A stretch of DNA of 64,000 nucleotides from Clostridium_AD estertheticum_D (lineage in GTDB: Bacteria; Bacillota; Clostridia; Clostridiales; Clostridiaceae), in assembly GCF_018861295.1 (NCBI RefSeq), contig NZ_JAHLDM010000001.1, forward strand, positions 441,498 through 505,497, written 5' to 3'. The position numbers and the translations under genes are program-made. The notes below the pieces were generated by a model, which made no database searches, was not told the DNA's origin, and saw only the letters and a list, made by a program, of their open reading frames with translations. Shown here piece after piece: positions 33,401 to 41,145 of the stretch; within the stretch, counting starts at the first letter, position 1, and every line of letters begins with the position of its first letter.

Positions 33401-34091
33401 GGTAGCTGTTAATGCAGCAGTAGCATCAGATAAAGTAGCTAAAGGAGTATCATTAACACTTAATCAGATTAAAGCTGATGTAACGGGTGTAACAGGAATG
33501 ACATTAAGTGTTGCAGCATTAAGTGCAGTAAATAATGCTACTACTGTATCAGGTATGGAGACTGCATTAGCTAATACAAATCTTGCGTTAAATGCTACTT
33601 CAATAGCTGCTTATAATACATTTACAGCTACTGGAAAAGCTAATTTTGCACAATACTTATTAGATGGTATTGTAGGTGCAGGATATAGCATAACAGATTT
33701 GCAGACTAGAGTTAGTGGAGCACCTGGAATAGCAGCAGCAGAACAAGTTGTTACAAAAGCAAATTTTGAAACTGAAATTAGTTCATTGAATACTGCTAAT
33801 AAAACTGTTTTATTTGGTGGAGCATTAGACACTGCTACAAATGCTATTACTTTTACAACAACTCCAACAACTGGTACTGCAACAGGTACTTTTGATGCAT
33901 TAAAGAAGCTTAATGTTACAAAAGTTACACTTGGAACAGGAACTCCAATTACAATTGACTATAACAATTTAGATGCAACTAAAGCTGCTATAACAACAGC
34001 TTTAGGTGGAACTTTACCAGGTACTCTTAAACTTACTGTACTTGTAGATGGAGTAACATTTGACAAAACTTACACAATGGCTCTTAAATAA
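30444..34091 (+). CDS. Giant S-layer-like protein with N-terminal surface module
   Basis: The 1215-residue product has a signal peptide ending FAA (about residue 26) and the shared module at about 30-93 (VVIGTKAYALTYAND, GGTVYVKDFNGNW, IPAVTY). Many beta-rich Ig-like segments follow. Residues 195-530 align with the 532-residue paralog at 36.6 kb (KIQITSTKLG, YSILDQYGVDIT, LTNVDNKVLTAG, DVFYAGF). The composition is rich in Ala, Thr, Ser, Val and Gly, very low in Cys, with highly biased codons, as in major S-layer proteins. No SLH, CWB2 or LPXTG signal is present, so the module is the best anchor candidate. Two terminators follow. Confidence 0.85.
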   Translation: MNKKITSTALAALMIAGSTSFSAFAAMADGTVVIGTKAYALTYANDPANATEIAAAVVAGGTVYVKDFNGNWVDNITGAAVNASVIPAVTYTDAKGTTQIGAGDASTVAATSEITTAIAASTLKVTFNGTVADTSKVKFDVKAVGGTAITTAVTWNTAKTEATLTKSSAFTAGDYTVAVTNDTVVLPTQTVTISQQKIAKIQITSTKLGVTTNAKTSLQKGYATYSILDQYGVDITDGALANNVNFQSGVGTVDAKKGLITITPASGLNLMTFNSGVTITANDTNTGVSATATLAVTSQLGTLTNITLTGLTNVDNKVLTAGNTTDVFYAGFTATDISGNPTTNYTLMKQGLIFTGSSDDNSLTTSSPDVTAKLVQDPKDSNKGVIEVRATADTVSVDMPLVITAMTWTGSTSQINTTLHKQAEVDSFTLLSPADSIASGESKEIPFIALDQNGVKLTKFSDFPSDLVTFNGLIATRNVDGTLSLKNKPMDNTNGSASVPEVVSAMTKSGKYSNLTLNIQKPTEADTLSLDTTVLNTTMQAASTNGVTKPATQFADFGWDNGGLNIKDQYDRNIDINASENASTYKNYKVIATSSNPAVITTGSVTAGNGGKLSDGSATGVAGVGENQIAIQSLAAGSSTVSFSVYDVSQKNSAGALIFTGANYSDLTAIDTKTQTFTVLADKDIKDYKMDQITAPMYSINEINSNGTPVLDAVKLKGVEDKYKANPKVYGTTSTGAKVVLRGTPITGATSSSTDFTVVKGAVGTRTAYDDVKIIANKFADAAKTGSSATITVTLLGADNISHTLTTPVTSLKADPLAVSIDANVDTYVPGISRIDDVVTLTPTGSDTYASLLGTTLSKYDATGEKGHIYFAPKDQYGTTSYPLSQFSSLSEVDSPEATNLQAGSSFAINPTTGELTYSVQQGDYVTVSGTTSNGYTKTIKICFGASASTGDTTIINTAVTAINAGHATVANYTNAGISGVTSANLVAVNAAVASDKVAKGVSLTLNQIKADVTGVTGMTLSVAALSAVNNATTVSGMETALANTNLALNATSIAAYNTFTATGKANFAQYLLDGIVGAGYSITDLQTRVSGAPGIAAAEQVVTKANFETEISSLNTANKTVLFGGALDTATNAITFTTTPTTGTATGTFDALKKLNVTKVTLGTGTPITIDYNNLDATKAAITTALGGTLPGTLKLTVLVDGVTFDKTYTMALK

Positions 34092-34190
34092 TAATAAAAA
34101 TAAATCTAAGTCCATTCACAAAAGCACTTCATGTTGATTTAGTTGTGTGGAATGCGAGATAACTTGGATAAAATAACAGTATAATTTAAA

Positions 34191-34226
34191 GAGAAGGACA
34201 GTTGTGGATCTGTCCTTTTCTTTTTT
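34191..34226 (+). terminator. Terminator after the giant surface-protein gene
   Basis: GAAGGACAG and CTGTCCTTTTC form the stem around TTGTGGAT, followed by TTTTTT. Confidence 0.85.
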
Positions 34227-34327
34227 AAAAAGATCATAGAAAATTCAACTAACACATCTTGAAATATCTTAAAGCCATAAATAGTCAGGGCACATACTGA
34301 TGAAAAACAAAATAATCAAATCAATAA

Positions 34328-34356
34328 AAAGAGTATCCTTAAGGGTGCTCTTTTTT
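34328..34356 (+). terminator. Second terminator downstream
   Basis: GAGTATCCTT and AAGGGTGCTC pair with G-U pairs, followed by TTTTTT. The rest of the 456-base gap shows no gene. Confidence 0.7.
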
Positions 34357-34547
34357 CATTGGTCCAAAAAAATAATTACGATAATGGATAGAAGAGTAGG
34401 ATAAATTTAAGGAAAAGAAGGGCGTAATAAATATTACTAATATTTGAAATATATGTTATCATATAATGTATAAATAAATTATGAATTAGTATTAAGTTGC
34501 ATAAAAATGTAATAACATCTGTTGTATAAATTAAGGGGGAATTATAA

Positions 34548-35369
34548 ATGAGTAAGTTGAAAGAAATTTTAGTCTATTCCATGATAGTAGCTATGTTAAG
34601 TAGTCCTGTAACGGCTATCGAGGTTGCTAAGTATTCAGTACCCGACTTTTCCATTATGATAGGTAATAGACTTTATACCCTAGAATATGCTAATGACAAG
34701 AAAGATGAATCGGAAATAACAAATGCTATCGCGGGAAATATAGGTGATATATATATAAAAACTACTGGAGATAATTGGATAGACAATTCTACAGGAGGGG
34801 AGGTTGCAGTTAGTACAATAAGTAAATTGGATGTTAAATTCTTTAATGGAGTAGCAGTTGAAACACCACCTGTGAAAAAAGGCAGTATAATATTTAAATC
34901 TGTAGATGTTGACACTAATTTGCAGTTAGGAAATTTAGTCTATAGGACAGGTGATATTGGTACAGTGTGTGAAGGTTATGCAAATGTAATTGATGGTTAT
35001 ACCTTTGTTTCGGCGGAGACTACTTTTACTGGTAAATTTGCAAGTTTAGATCAACCTGTTACGTTAAATTATAAGAAACAAAATATAATAGCAAATGTTG
35101 CACCGGCTACTACGGTGACAGGGATAACAGCTAATCAAATGTTTAATGAAAGTGACAAAGCTTACGTGTTAGTACAAGCAGTGGATGAGGATAAAGAAAC
35201 AACTAATATAAGAGTAAGTTTGGATGGAGTTGAAATAGCCAATTTAAATAAAACGTGTATGTTTCAGTTAAATACACAGATTGTAGGAGGTCATGTTTTA
35301 AAAATAAATTCTGTTGATAAACAGGGTTTAGTTGGCGAGGAGCGAACTTTTGTCTATATTGTTAGGTAA
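34548..35369 (+). CDS. Secreted module protein, type B
   Basis: The 273-residue product has a signal peptide (about 1-22) and a divergent form of the surface module at about 30-90 (IMIGNRLYTLEYAND, GDIYIKTTGDNWIDN). A MucBP-like stretch follows at about 105-180 (KGSIIFKSVDVDTN, YTFVSAETTFTGKF), then a C-terminal Ig-like domain (ADEDKET-type strands, INSVDKQGLVGEERTFVY). The type B module shares the signal-peptide-proximal position but replaces GGxVYVKD by GDIYIKT. It probably sits at the cell surface. GGGGG precedes the ATG. Confidence 0.72.
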   Translation: MSKLKEILVYSMIVAMLSSPVTAIEVAKYSVPDFSIMIGNRLYTLEYANDKKDESEITNAIAGNIGDIYIKTTGDNWIDNSTGGEVAVSTISKLDVKFFNGVAVETPPVKKGSIIFKSVDVDTNLQLGNLVYRTGDIGTVCEGYANVIDGYTFVSAETTFTGKFASLDQPVTLNYKKQNIIANVAPATTVTGITANQMFNESDKAYVLVQAVDEDKETTNIRVSLDGVEIANLNKTCMFQLNTQIVGGHVLKINSVDKQGLVGEERTFVYIVR

Positions 35370-35447
35370 GTTATTAGTAGAAAGACATCGAATGACTAAT
35401 GAAACATAGTGACTGTCTTTAGTATAATATTTGTATGGTGTTATAAG

Positions 35448-35476
35448 TTGAAAAAAAGGATTTGGAATGATATAAT
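35448..35476 (+). promoter_or_regulatory. Sigma-A promoter
   Basis: TTGAAA (35448-35453), 17 nt, TATAAT (35471-35476), in front of the 205-residue protein gene. Confidence 0.75.
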
Positions 35477-35619
35477 TTGATTACAATATAATAAAGATGA
35501 TGGTGTTAATGGACAAATACACCAAAGAGATGTCTGGATTGATTAGTAAACATAAGAAAAGGAAAATTATAGTCAGATAATACATTGGTTAGCTATAATT
35601 GAGGAAAGGGGAAAAATAA

Positions 35620-36237
35620 ATGGACAATATAGATATACAGAAAACTGGAACAGACACTATTAAAATAGATGATAAATTGGCTGGGTTAGTTACTATTACT
35701 ACTGAGGATTTATCTGAGCAAAACTTATCTAATAATTTTATTTATAAGATTTGTCCAGATGGTAAAATAATTAATAGTGCTGTAGAGGATAAAACAGATA
35801 AAAGATTAAATGTATCGTCAGTTAAAAATTCAAAAGAAACCATTATTGAAAAACTAATAAAGGAGGGATTTGAACAAATCCCAGAGAATTTTACCAAATT
35901 AGAACTTACTAATATATTAGAATTTTCAAAAAAGGAAATTGTTAAAAATATAAATTTTGCAAGAGTGCTTCCTTTCAGTGTTGAAGTAACTGCTAATTAT
36001 GATATAAGAGTAGTACTATTAGCTTATAATGGAGCTAAAAATGCAACTGTTCTGACTCAATTTCCTTTTAAATTAAAAGATGCGAAGGATAATGTTCTAA
36101 TAGTTGGGAGCATTGATATAGATAAAACAGTTAGTCCTTCTAGAACAGTTATATGTGAAGTTCAAATAGAAAAAGCACGTCTTAGTGAACAATTGCCAGA
36201 CTTATCAAAGTGGACTGTTACTTTTGAAGCGAAATAG
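35620..36237 (+). CDS. Cytoplasmic protein with possible SLAP-type domain
   Basis: The 205-residue product has no signal peptide. Its C-terminal half (about 113-203) follows the pattern of the SLAP domain of accessory S-layer assembly proteins: LPFSVEVTANYDIRVVLLAY, FPFKLKDAKDNVL, a GSIDIDKTVSPSRT strand and LPDLSKWTVTFE at the end. The N-terminal half has no match I know. If correct, a SLAP protein without export signal beside S-layer genes could assist assembly or secretion. It has its own promoter and an AGGAAAGGGG ribosome site. Confidence 0.5.
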   Translation: MDNIDIQKTGTDTIKIDDKLAGLVTITTEDLSEQNLSNNFIYKICPDGKIINSAVEDKTDKRLNVSSVKNSKETIIEKLIKEGFEQIPENFTKLELTNILEFSKKEIVKNINFARVLPFSVEVTANYDIRVVLLAYNGAKNATVLTQFPFKLKDAKDNVLIVGSIDIDKTVSPSRTVICEVQIEKARLSEQLPDLSKWTVTFEAK

Positions 36238-36300
36238 AGATTGAACTATTTGCTAAATTGATAATTACAAGTTTCTACATTAATACATTATAAAAGACAT

Positions 36301-36345
36301 AACTACTGAAATATATAGAAGGTTATATATTTTAGTAGTTTTTTA
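36301..36345 (+). terminator. Terminator after the SLAP-like gene
   Basis: AACTACTGAAATATATA pairs with TATATATTTTAGTAGTT (one G-U pair), followed by TTTT. The remaining bases up to 36584 hold no recognisable element besides the ribosome site. Confidence 0.85.
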
Positions 36346-36584
36346 GTCGTTAAAAATCAGGGCTAACGACATTTATTTAATATTCATGAAGTAAGTTTAT
36401 GAAATATAAAAAAGTATATCTGTGTAGATACATCCTAAATTTGAAAATGTTTATTTTTAGTATAAATTGTGGTAATATGTAATTATTAACAAAGAAAAAT
36501 AGTGAATTTAATGTATGTTATTTTATATTTACATAGCATTTATTGCGTTTTATTTCAATTTATAAAAATAGGGGGAATTTATTA

Positions 36585-38183
36585 ATGAAAAATTTTAAAA
36601 AAATTATAACTATGGGGTTTGTATTATTGATAATTACACTGTCAAAACCAGTGATGGCGATGGAACTAGGTAGTTTTACTGATGTTCCAAATTTTTCTGT
36701 AGTAATAGGTGATAGTATGTATACATTAGAGTATGCAAACGATCTAAATAATGCAAGTTTAATTAGTGAGGCAGTAGTTAAAAATAAAGGTGATATTTTT
36801 ATAAAAACAGATGATAGCGGTTGGATAAAAAATAATGATGGGACACTAGTGAGCAAAGGGTCTGTAGATATTTCAACTATTAAATATAATAATGGTCAAA
36901 AAATTGTAACTTTGGTACCAGTAACTTCGAATGTTACTAAAATTCAAGTTAATCCAAATATAAAAAATACTGGAACAAACACAGCTATTTTTACATACAA
37001 AATATTAGATCAGACTGGATTAGACATTACTAAAACTATTCCTGCCTCGCAGATAAATGCAATTGCATCTGTAAGCTCAACTGTAGTTTTAGACCCTTTA
37101 ACAGCAACAGGTACAATAACGTATAATTCTATTACTGATATTGGTACAACGATCAATGTTAGATTAACGGATAAAATAAACGGCGCAACTATAAATGTAG
37201 TGATGTTACCACCTGCCGTTGAAAACGACGCACCAAAGGTCAATAAAATTATTGTGACATCAACAGAACTAAGAACTAGTGGAGATATTGGTTATGCATT
37301 ATATAGTATATATGATCAATATGGGAAAGACGTTACAAATACATCACTTGGAACCAATGTGACTTTCTCAAGTAATACTGGTGAAGTTAAATCTATTAAT
37401 GGTTCACTTACAATAAAAGCAAATGCGGGAATTAAATATAGTATGCTTAAGTCAGTTGTAATAACAGGTAGTGATTCAATTACTGGAGTTTCAACAACGG
37501 CTACATTAAATGTTACAATAGCTGGATCAACACAAATTGGTACATTAAGTGATATATTACTTACAACATTAACAAATGTTGATGGAAAGACATTGACAGC
37601 GGGAGATACTTCAGATGTATTCTATGCTGGATATGTAGCAATAGATGTGAATGGAAAACTTACAACAAATTACGATCTTATGGCACAAGGGTTAATATTA
37701 ACTGGTGATCATATGTTGACTACATCAACACCAAATGTAATAGCTCAACTTGTAAGAGATCCTTCAGACGGAGCAAAAGGACTAATAAAAGTAACAGCTA
37801 CTAGTGATAAAATTTCAGTGGATATGCCAATAGTAATCATGGCTATAACAGCAAGTAAGACTTCACAACTAAGTACTACATTGAAAAAACAATCAGCAGT
37901 GGTTTCATTTATATTAGCATATCCAAGTGAGTCTATATCATCTGGTGAATCAGTGCTAATTCCATTTACAGCATTAGATCAAAATGGGAGAATAATTACA
38001 AAGTTTAGTGAATTGAATGGTATGGTAACACTTACGGGAGCAACCCTTGAAGAGAACCTTGATGGAACTGCTTCAGTAAAAAACAATAAGATTTATAGTA
38101 ATGGGACTGATTCGATACATATAGATATAACAGCAATTACACAAACAGGTAAGTATAGCAGTATAACTATAGTTATTAAGTAG
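36585..38183 (+). CDS. Shortened paralog of the giant surface protein, type B module
   Basis: The 532-residue product has a signal peptide ending near AMA (about residue 25), a type B module at about 33-95 (VVIGDSMYTLEYAND, GDIFIKTDDSGWIKN), and Ig-like domains. The domains align with about residues 195-530 of the 1215-residue protein (LTNVDGKTLTAGDTSDVFYAGY, KISVDMPIVIM, FTALDQNGRI). It ends at TGKYSSITIVIK, where the giant paralog has TGKYSNLTLNIQ and continues for a further 680 residues. It looks like a diverged, C-terminally truncated duplicate that remains open. The ATG at 36585 follows AGGGGGAA. Confidence 0.78.
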   Translation: MKNFKKIITMGFVLLIITLSKPVMAMELGSFTDVPNFSVVIGDSMYTLEYANDLNNASLISEAVVKNKGDIFIKTDDSGWIKNNDGTLVSKGSVDISTIKYNNGQKIVTLVPVTSNVTKIQVNPNIKNTGTNTAIFTYKILDQTGLDITKTIPASQINAIASVSSTVVLDPLTATGTITYNSITDIGTTINVRLTDKINGATINVVMLPPAVENDAPKVNKIIVTSTELRTSGDIGYALYSIYDQYGKDVTNTSLGTNVTFSSNTGEVKSINGSLTIKANAGIKYSMLKSVVITGSDSITGVSTTATLNVTIAGSTQIGTLSDILLTTLTNVDGKTLTAGDTSDVFYAGYVAIDVNGKLTTNYDLMAQGLILTGDHMLTTSTPNVIAQLVRDPSDGAKGLIKVTATSDKISVDMPIVIMAITASKTSQLSTTLKKQSAVVSFILAYPSESISSGESVLIPFTALDQNGRIITKFSELNGMVTLTGATLEENLDGTASVKNNKIYSNGTDSIHIDITAITQTGKYSSITIVIK

Positions 38184-38195
38184 AACAAGATATTA

Positions 38196-38330
38196 ATGCT
38201 TGCGATGGGAAGCATTTCTGTAATGGCGGTTGAACTGGATAAATATTCAGTGCCCGATTTTTCTACTATGATAGGGAGTAAACTTTATACATTAGACTAT
38301 GCTAATACCAAAAGAAAGAAGTTGAAATAA
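38196..38330 (+). pseudogene. Remnant of another type B module gene
   Basis: A 44-codon frame starts 13 bases after the previous stop and encodes the end of a signal peptide plus half a module (YSVPDFSTMIGSKLYTLDYAN), closest to the 34.5-kb gene (YSVPDFSIMIGNRLYTLEYAN). It then breaks into KRKKLK and a stop. It shows a lost family member at the island's duplication edge. Confidence 0.75.
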
Positions 38331-38435
38331 GAAAGTCTACAGTTAGGTAAGGATGACATTATAAATTTATATGTTGATGATTTACGTGATTGTCTGGAGG
38401 GGTTTGTAATAGCACGGACAGTAGAATAAATCATA

Positions 38436-38526
38436 TGCGATTTTTTATAAGACCAAGGAGGTTTGGCAAAAGTTTGTTTATATCAATGCTCAACATTATT
38501 ATGATATAAATAAGAAAAATCCAGCT
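38436..38526 (+). pseudogene. Fragment of an AAA-ATPase-like (DUF1703-associated) gene
   Basis: RFFIRPRRFGKSLFISML and, after a one-base frameshift, YYDINKKN match the N-terminal P-loop region of the AAA-ATPase-like/PD-(D/E)XK proteins common in clostridia (consensus RPRRFGKS). The rest of the gene is absent. No other gene is visible from 38331 to 38728. Confidence 0.6.
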
Positions 38527-38676
38527 TATAGGATATATAGCTTCCATGGACTCGACTGAATCGCTGAGTACATGTTCTTGTGGTACCAGATGGTTTGGGT
38601 TTCTCTTTTGGGGAAAGTTAGTAGAATTATCATCTTCAACTTTATAAAACTACATCTCTTACATGTAAATGAAAAA

Positions 38677-38710
38677 TTGACGTACGTAAAAATGTACGGT
38701 AGAATATAAT
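38677..38710 (+). promoter_or_regulatory. Promoter/operator of the toxin-antitoxin pair
   Basis: CGTACGT-AAAA-ATGTACG is a dyad with GTAC cores, as expected for YefM-type autoregulation. It lies just upstream of TATAAT (38705-38710). A TTGACG at 38677 is too far away (22 nt) for a standard -35. Confidence 0.5.
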
Positions 38711-38728
38711 ATAAAGAGGTGATTAATC

Positions 38729-38983
38729 ATGAAAACTGTTCCTATTACTAATGCTAGGCAAAATATATTTAGTATAATAGAACAAACTATTGCAAATTCA
38801 GAGCCTATACAGATAACAAGTAAAAAAGGTGATGTTGTAATGGTAAGCCTTGCAGATTGGTCAGCAATACAAGAAACTTTATATCTTCTAGGAATGCCTG
38901 GAATGAGGGAAAGTATTTTGGATGGAGCTAAGGAGCCTACTTCCGAGTGTAAGTCTTTGGAGGATATAGGATGGGATATATGA
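38729..38983 (+). CDS. yefM: Antitoxin, Phd/YefM family
   Basis: The 84-residue product begins KTVPITNARQNIFSIIEQT and has EPIQITSKKGDVVMVSLADW near residues 29-48, the N-terminal DNA-binding fold of Phd/YefM antitoxins. The C-terminal part (SILDGAKEPTSEC, LEDIGWDI) should wrap the toxin. It overlaps the toxin gene by 13 bases, the usual arrangement. It probably represses its own promoter together with the toxin. Confidence 0.92.
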   Translation: MKTVPITNARQNIFSIIEQTIANSEPIQITSKKGDVVMVSLADWSAIQETLYLLGMPGMRESILDGAKEPTSECKSLEDIGWDI

Positions 38984-39234
38984 TAGTTCTAACTAAGCAA
39001 GCTCAAAAGGATGCTAAAAAATTAGAATCCTGTAGTTTAGATAAAAAAGCAAAAGAGCTGCTAAAAATAATGAAAGAAAATCCTTATCAAACTCCACCAC
39101 CATATGAAAAACTTATAGGGGATTTAAAAGGTTTTTATTCTCGAAGGATTAATATAAAGCATAGGTTAATTTATGAAGTGTATGAAAAAGAAAATACAAT
39201 TAAGATTTTAAGAATGTGGACACATTATCAGTAA
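38971..39234 (+). CDS. yoeB: Toxin, YoeB/Txe family mRNA interferase
   Basis: The 87-residue product has the YoeB pattern: LTKQAQKDAKKLESC near the N-terminus, ENPYQTPPPYEKLIGDLKGFYSRRINIKHRLIYEV near 36-70, and the C-terminal RMWTHYQ, equivalent to the catalytic HYH/HYQ end. YoeB toxins bind the ribosome A site and cleave mRNA. The ATG at 38971 is 7 nt from TTGGAGG; the ATG at 38980 is too far. All key positions look intact, so the pair may be active and could stabilise the repeat-rich island. Confidence 0.92.
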   Translation: MGYMIVLTKQAQKDAKKLESCSLDKKAKELLKIMKENPYQTPPPYEKLIGDLKGFYSRRINIKHRLIYEVYEKENTIKILRMWTHYQ

Positions 39235-39260
39235 AAAGGGCTATTTACAGCCCTTTTTTA
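39234..39260 (+). terminator. Terminator after yoeB
   Basis: AAAGGGCT and AGCCCTTTTTT form a stem and T-run beginning in the last bases of the toxin gene. Confidence 0.85.
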
Positions 39261-39261
39261 T

Positions 39262-39330
39262 TTGATCTTATCTAAAATAATTCCTACTGTTGGTTCATTG
39301 TTGGCATTTTTAGGAATAACAGTATTTTAA
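39262..39330 (+). pseudogene. Truncated copy of the 44-residue membrane-protein gene
   Basis: 22 codons (LSKIIPTVGSLLAFLGITVF, then a stop) match the start of the small gene at 40595 (LSKIIPIIGSLLAFLGITVS) with a few substitutions. The rest is missing. It shows a duplication bracketing the module gene at 39.4 kb. Confidence 0.7.
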
Positions 39331-39448
39331 CTTTTAAACTTAATATTAAGTATAGTTTATTAATATTTATCGAAATAAAGAGGAATTAAGGATCCGTTAT
39401 AGAATTATGTTAATATATGAATAAAATTGAAAATGGGGGTATAAATAC

Positions 39449-40378
39449 ATGAATAAGAAAATTATAGGTTCATTTCTTGTGTCTGTGATGATAGCATCAA
39501 CTACGACTATCTCGGCTTTGGGTGCAATGGGGAGTGGTACAGTTGTAATAGGAACAAAAGCATTTGATTTAAGTTATGCCAATGATCCGGCAAATTTCAA
39601 AGAAATCACTAGTGCAATAGTTGATGGTGGAATGGTTTATGTTAAAGATTTTAATGGAAAATGGATAAACAATATCAATGGATTAGCTGCGGCAATAAGT
39701 TCTATACCAGCTGTGATTTACAAAAATGCTACTGAGAAGATAAGCTTTGATGCTGCAGATTTAGACGCAAAGATAAACTCTGCTACTCAAATTTTAGCAG
39801 CTACGCAAGCAGTAGTTAAAGCTGAAATTAGCAAATTGCAAATAGATGTAGATGCTGCAAAGATTTCGGTTAATGCATTACTTGCTGATGCTGCGCCAAG
39901 TAAAATAAGAGCAGATTTATTAGCACGATTAAATCTTATTAAAGTTACGAATGTGACTAGTCCAATTGTAACTACTCCAAGTGTAGATGTAACTGCTCCA
40001 ATTCTTAATTCAGTATCTTTAACTATTGGACAACCAGTTTTAGCTACTAAAGACGCTAGCGGTAATTTTAAAGTGAGTTTAGCTGCTGCAAAAGCTACTG
40101 ATATGTTTACTGATTTAAAACTTAACACTAGCGAGAAAGCCACTGCAAAAATTACTTGTTTGGGAAGGACTAAAACTTTTACAATAAATGATGCTGGTGA
40201 TGTTACTATTCCTGTAGCTGATCTACTTGGATCATATGCTCCTAGCGCAGCTGGTATATCTGTAGGAACTTTAAAAGGTTACCTTGGTATATTAGGCAAT
40301 AGCATTACATTAAATGCAACACTTACTGATGCAGCTGGAAACGCATCAACAAAAACGATTATTATTGCTGCTAACTAA
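39449..40378 (+). CDS. Secreted module protein with helical and Ig-like domains
   Basis: The 309-residue product has a signal peptide (about 1-27) and a type A module at about 29-93 (VVIGTKAFDLSYAND, GGMVYVKDFNGKW, IPAVIY). A helical Ala/Lys-rich segment follows at about 105-165, then a C-terminal Ig-like domain at about 180-309. It resembles the giant surface protein in its N-terminal 95 residues only. GGGGGT precedes the ATG, as in the glucosaminidase gene. No ECF-like box of the usual form is present upstream. It is likely exported and wall-associated. Confidence 0.78.
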   Translation: MNKKIIGSFLVSVMIASTTTISALGAMGSGTVVIGTKAFDLSYANDPANFKEITSAIVDGGMVYVKDFNGKWINNINGLAAAISSIPAVIYKNATEKISFDAADLDAKINSATQILAATQAVVKAEISKLQIDVDAAKISVNALLADAAPSKIRADLLARLNLIKVTNVTSPIVTTPSVDVTAPILNSVSLTIGQPVLATKDASGNFKVSLAAAKATDMFTDLKLNTSEKATAKITCLGRTKTFTINDAGDVTIPVADLLGSYAPSAAGISVGTLKGYLGILGNSITLNATLTDAAGNASTKTIIIAAN

Positions 40379-40534
40379 ACCCATGGGGTAAGTGAATAAA
40401 AGGACTGGACCGATATAAATCAGTCCAGTCCTTTTTATGTTAAAACAATAAAATTAAAAGCTTTGAAAAAAGTATATTTACAGAATATCTATTATTGTAT
40501 TTATGTGAATAGAATTAACTAAACCCATGGGGTA
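40373..40534. repeat. 18-bp direct repeat around a terminator
   Basis: AACTAAACCCATGGGGTA occurs at 40373-40390 (overlapping the stop of the module gene) and at 40517-40534. The segment between holds a terminator. It looks like a duplication scar. Confidence 0.7.
40398..40437 (+). terminator. Terminator, GACTGGAC family, copy 1
   Basis: AAGGACTGGAC and GTCCAGTCCTTTTT form the stem. Two close relatives lie at 41079 and 42320. Confidence 0.85.
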
Positions 40535-40594
40535 CCTAATGTAATAGAAATATGCATATATTTACGATTATAATTGAACTAAGAGGTGATTTAT

Positions 40595-40729
40595 TTGAGC
40601 TTATCTAAGATAATTCCTATTATTGGTTCATTGTTGGCATTTTTGGGAATAACAGTATCTTTATTTTTTATGATTAAGAGCAATCTAGCCATGAAGAGAA
40701 AATACAAAGAGAAGTATAAAAGAAAATGA
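40595..40729 (+). CDS. 44-residue single-helix membrane protein
   Basis: A TTG start with AAGAGGTGATT upstream opens 44 codons. The product has one membrane helix (IIPIIGSLLAFLGITVSLFF) and a basic tail rich in Lys and Arg. A truncated duplicate lies at 39262. I do not recognise the family; the topology resembles small holin-like or type I toxin-like peptides, but that is only a resemblance. Confidence 0.5.
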   Translation: MSLSKIIPIIGSLLAFLGITVSLFFMIKSNLAMKRKYKEKYKRK

Positions 40730-40765
40730 TTTTCTTAAGATTGGAATAAGCAAAAATTAGACTTA

Positions 40766-40891
40766 TTGGGGACATCATTAAAAAGCGTTTCAAAGGATGT
40801 TAAGGAAGTCAAAGAGAACATAGATGTAATGAAGGACGTATTAGGTAGAAACCAAATAGATATTGAAGTTTTAAAACGTAAACCGGTTTAA
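40766..40891 (+). CDS. Short coiled-coil frame, possibly the frameshifted continuation of the preceding gene
   Basis: This 41-codon frame encodes a heptad-like segment (SLKSVSKDVKEVKENIDVM) but has no visible ribosome site. The open frame reaches back to about 40745, just after the stop of the 44-residue gene, so the two may once have been one protein with a membrane helix and a coiled coil. Confidence 0.3.
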   Translation: MGTSLKSVSKDVKEVKENIDVMKDVLGRNQIDIEVLKRKPV

Positions 40892-40913
40892 GGACATATA
40901 TTTGAGAACCATT

Positions 40914-40939
40914 ACAAGGCTTGTAGGAGCCTTGTTTTT
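40914..40939 (+). terminator. Terminator-like hairpin
   Basis: ACAAGGCT and AGCCTTGT pair around TGTAGG, followed by TTTT. Confidence 0.7.
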
Positions 40940-41018
40940 ATTTACAGTTATTTATTACAAAATTACAAAATTTTATATTGTTCCAAAAAACATCATAGAA
41001 AGTATTGTAGCAATAGTT

Positions 41019-41043
41019 GATGCTGGTGATGTTACTATTCCTG
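41019..41043 (+). repeat. 25-bp copy of an internal piece of the 39.4-kb module gene
   Basis: The 25 bases here are identical to 40190-40214 within the module gene, then run into a stop (CTGCTAGTTAA). It is probably the last trace of a duplicated gene end. Confidence 0.7.
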
Positions 41044-41078
41044 CTAGTTAAAGTGAGACAATTTATTTAATCTAAATA

Positions 41079-41118
41079 AAAACGACTGGACTGAAATATA
41101 TCAGTCTAGTCGTTTTTA
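41079..41118. terminator. Terminator, GACTGGAC family, copy 2
   Basis: AACGACTGGACTGA and TCAGTCTAGTCGTT form a stem with A- and T-runs on either side. It can serve the convergent module gene at 41146-42081. Confidence 0.85.
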
Positions 41119-41145
41119 GATTAAAAAGTAAAAGCTTATTAGTCA

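Noticed and set aside
34496..34530. TTGCATAA ... GTTGTATAA as a further ECF-like promoter copy
   Set aside because: The boxes differ in several key bases and would lie about 25 bases from the start codon, unlike the 109-127 bases of most other copies.
39372..39401. CGTTATA before the 39.4-kb module gene
   Set aside because: The -10-like box is present, but no TGCAACT lies 16 nt upstream.
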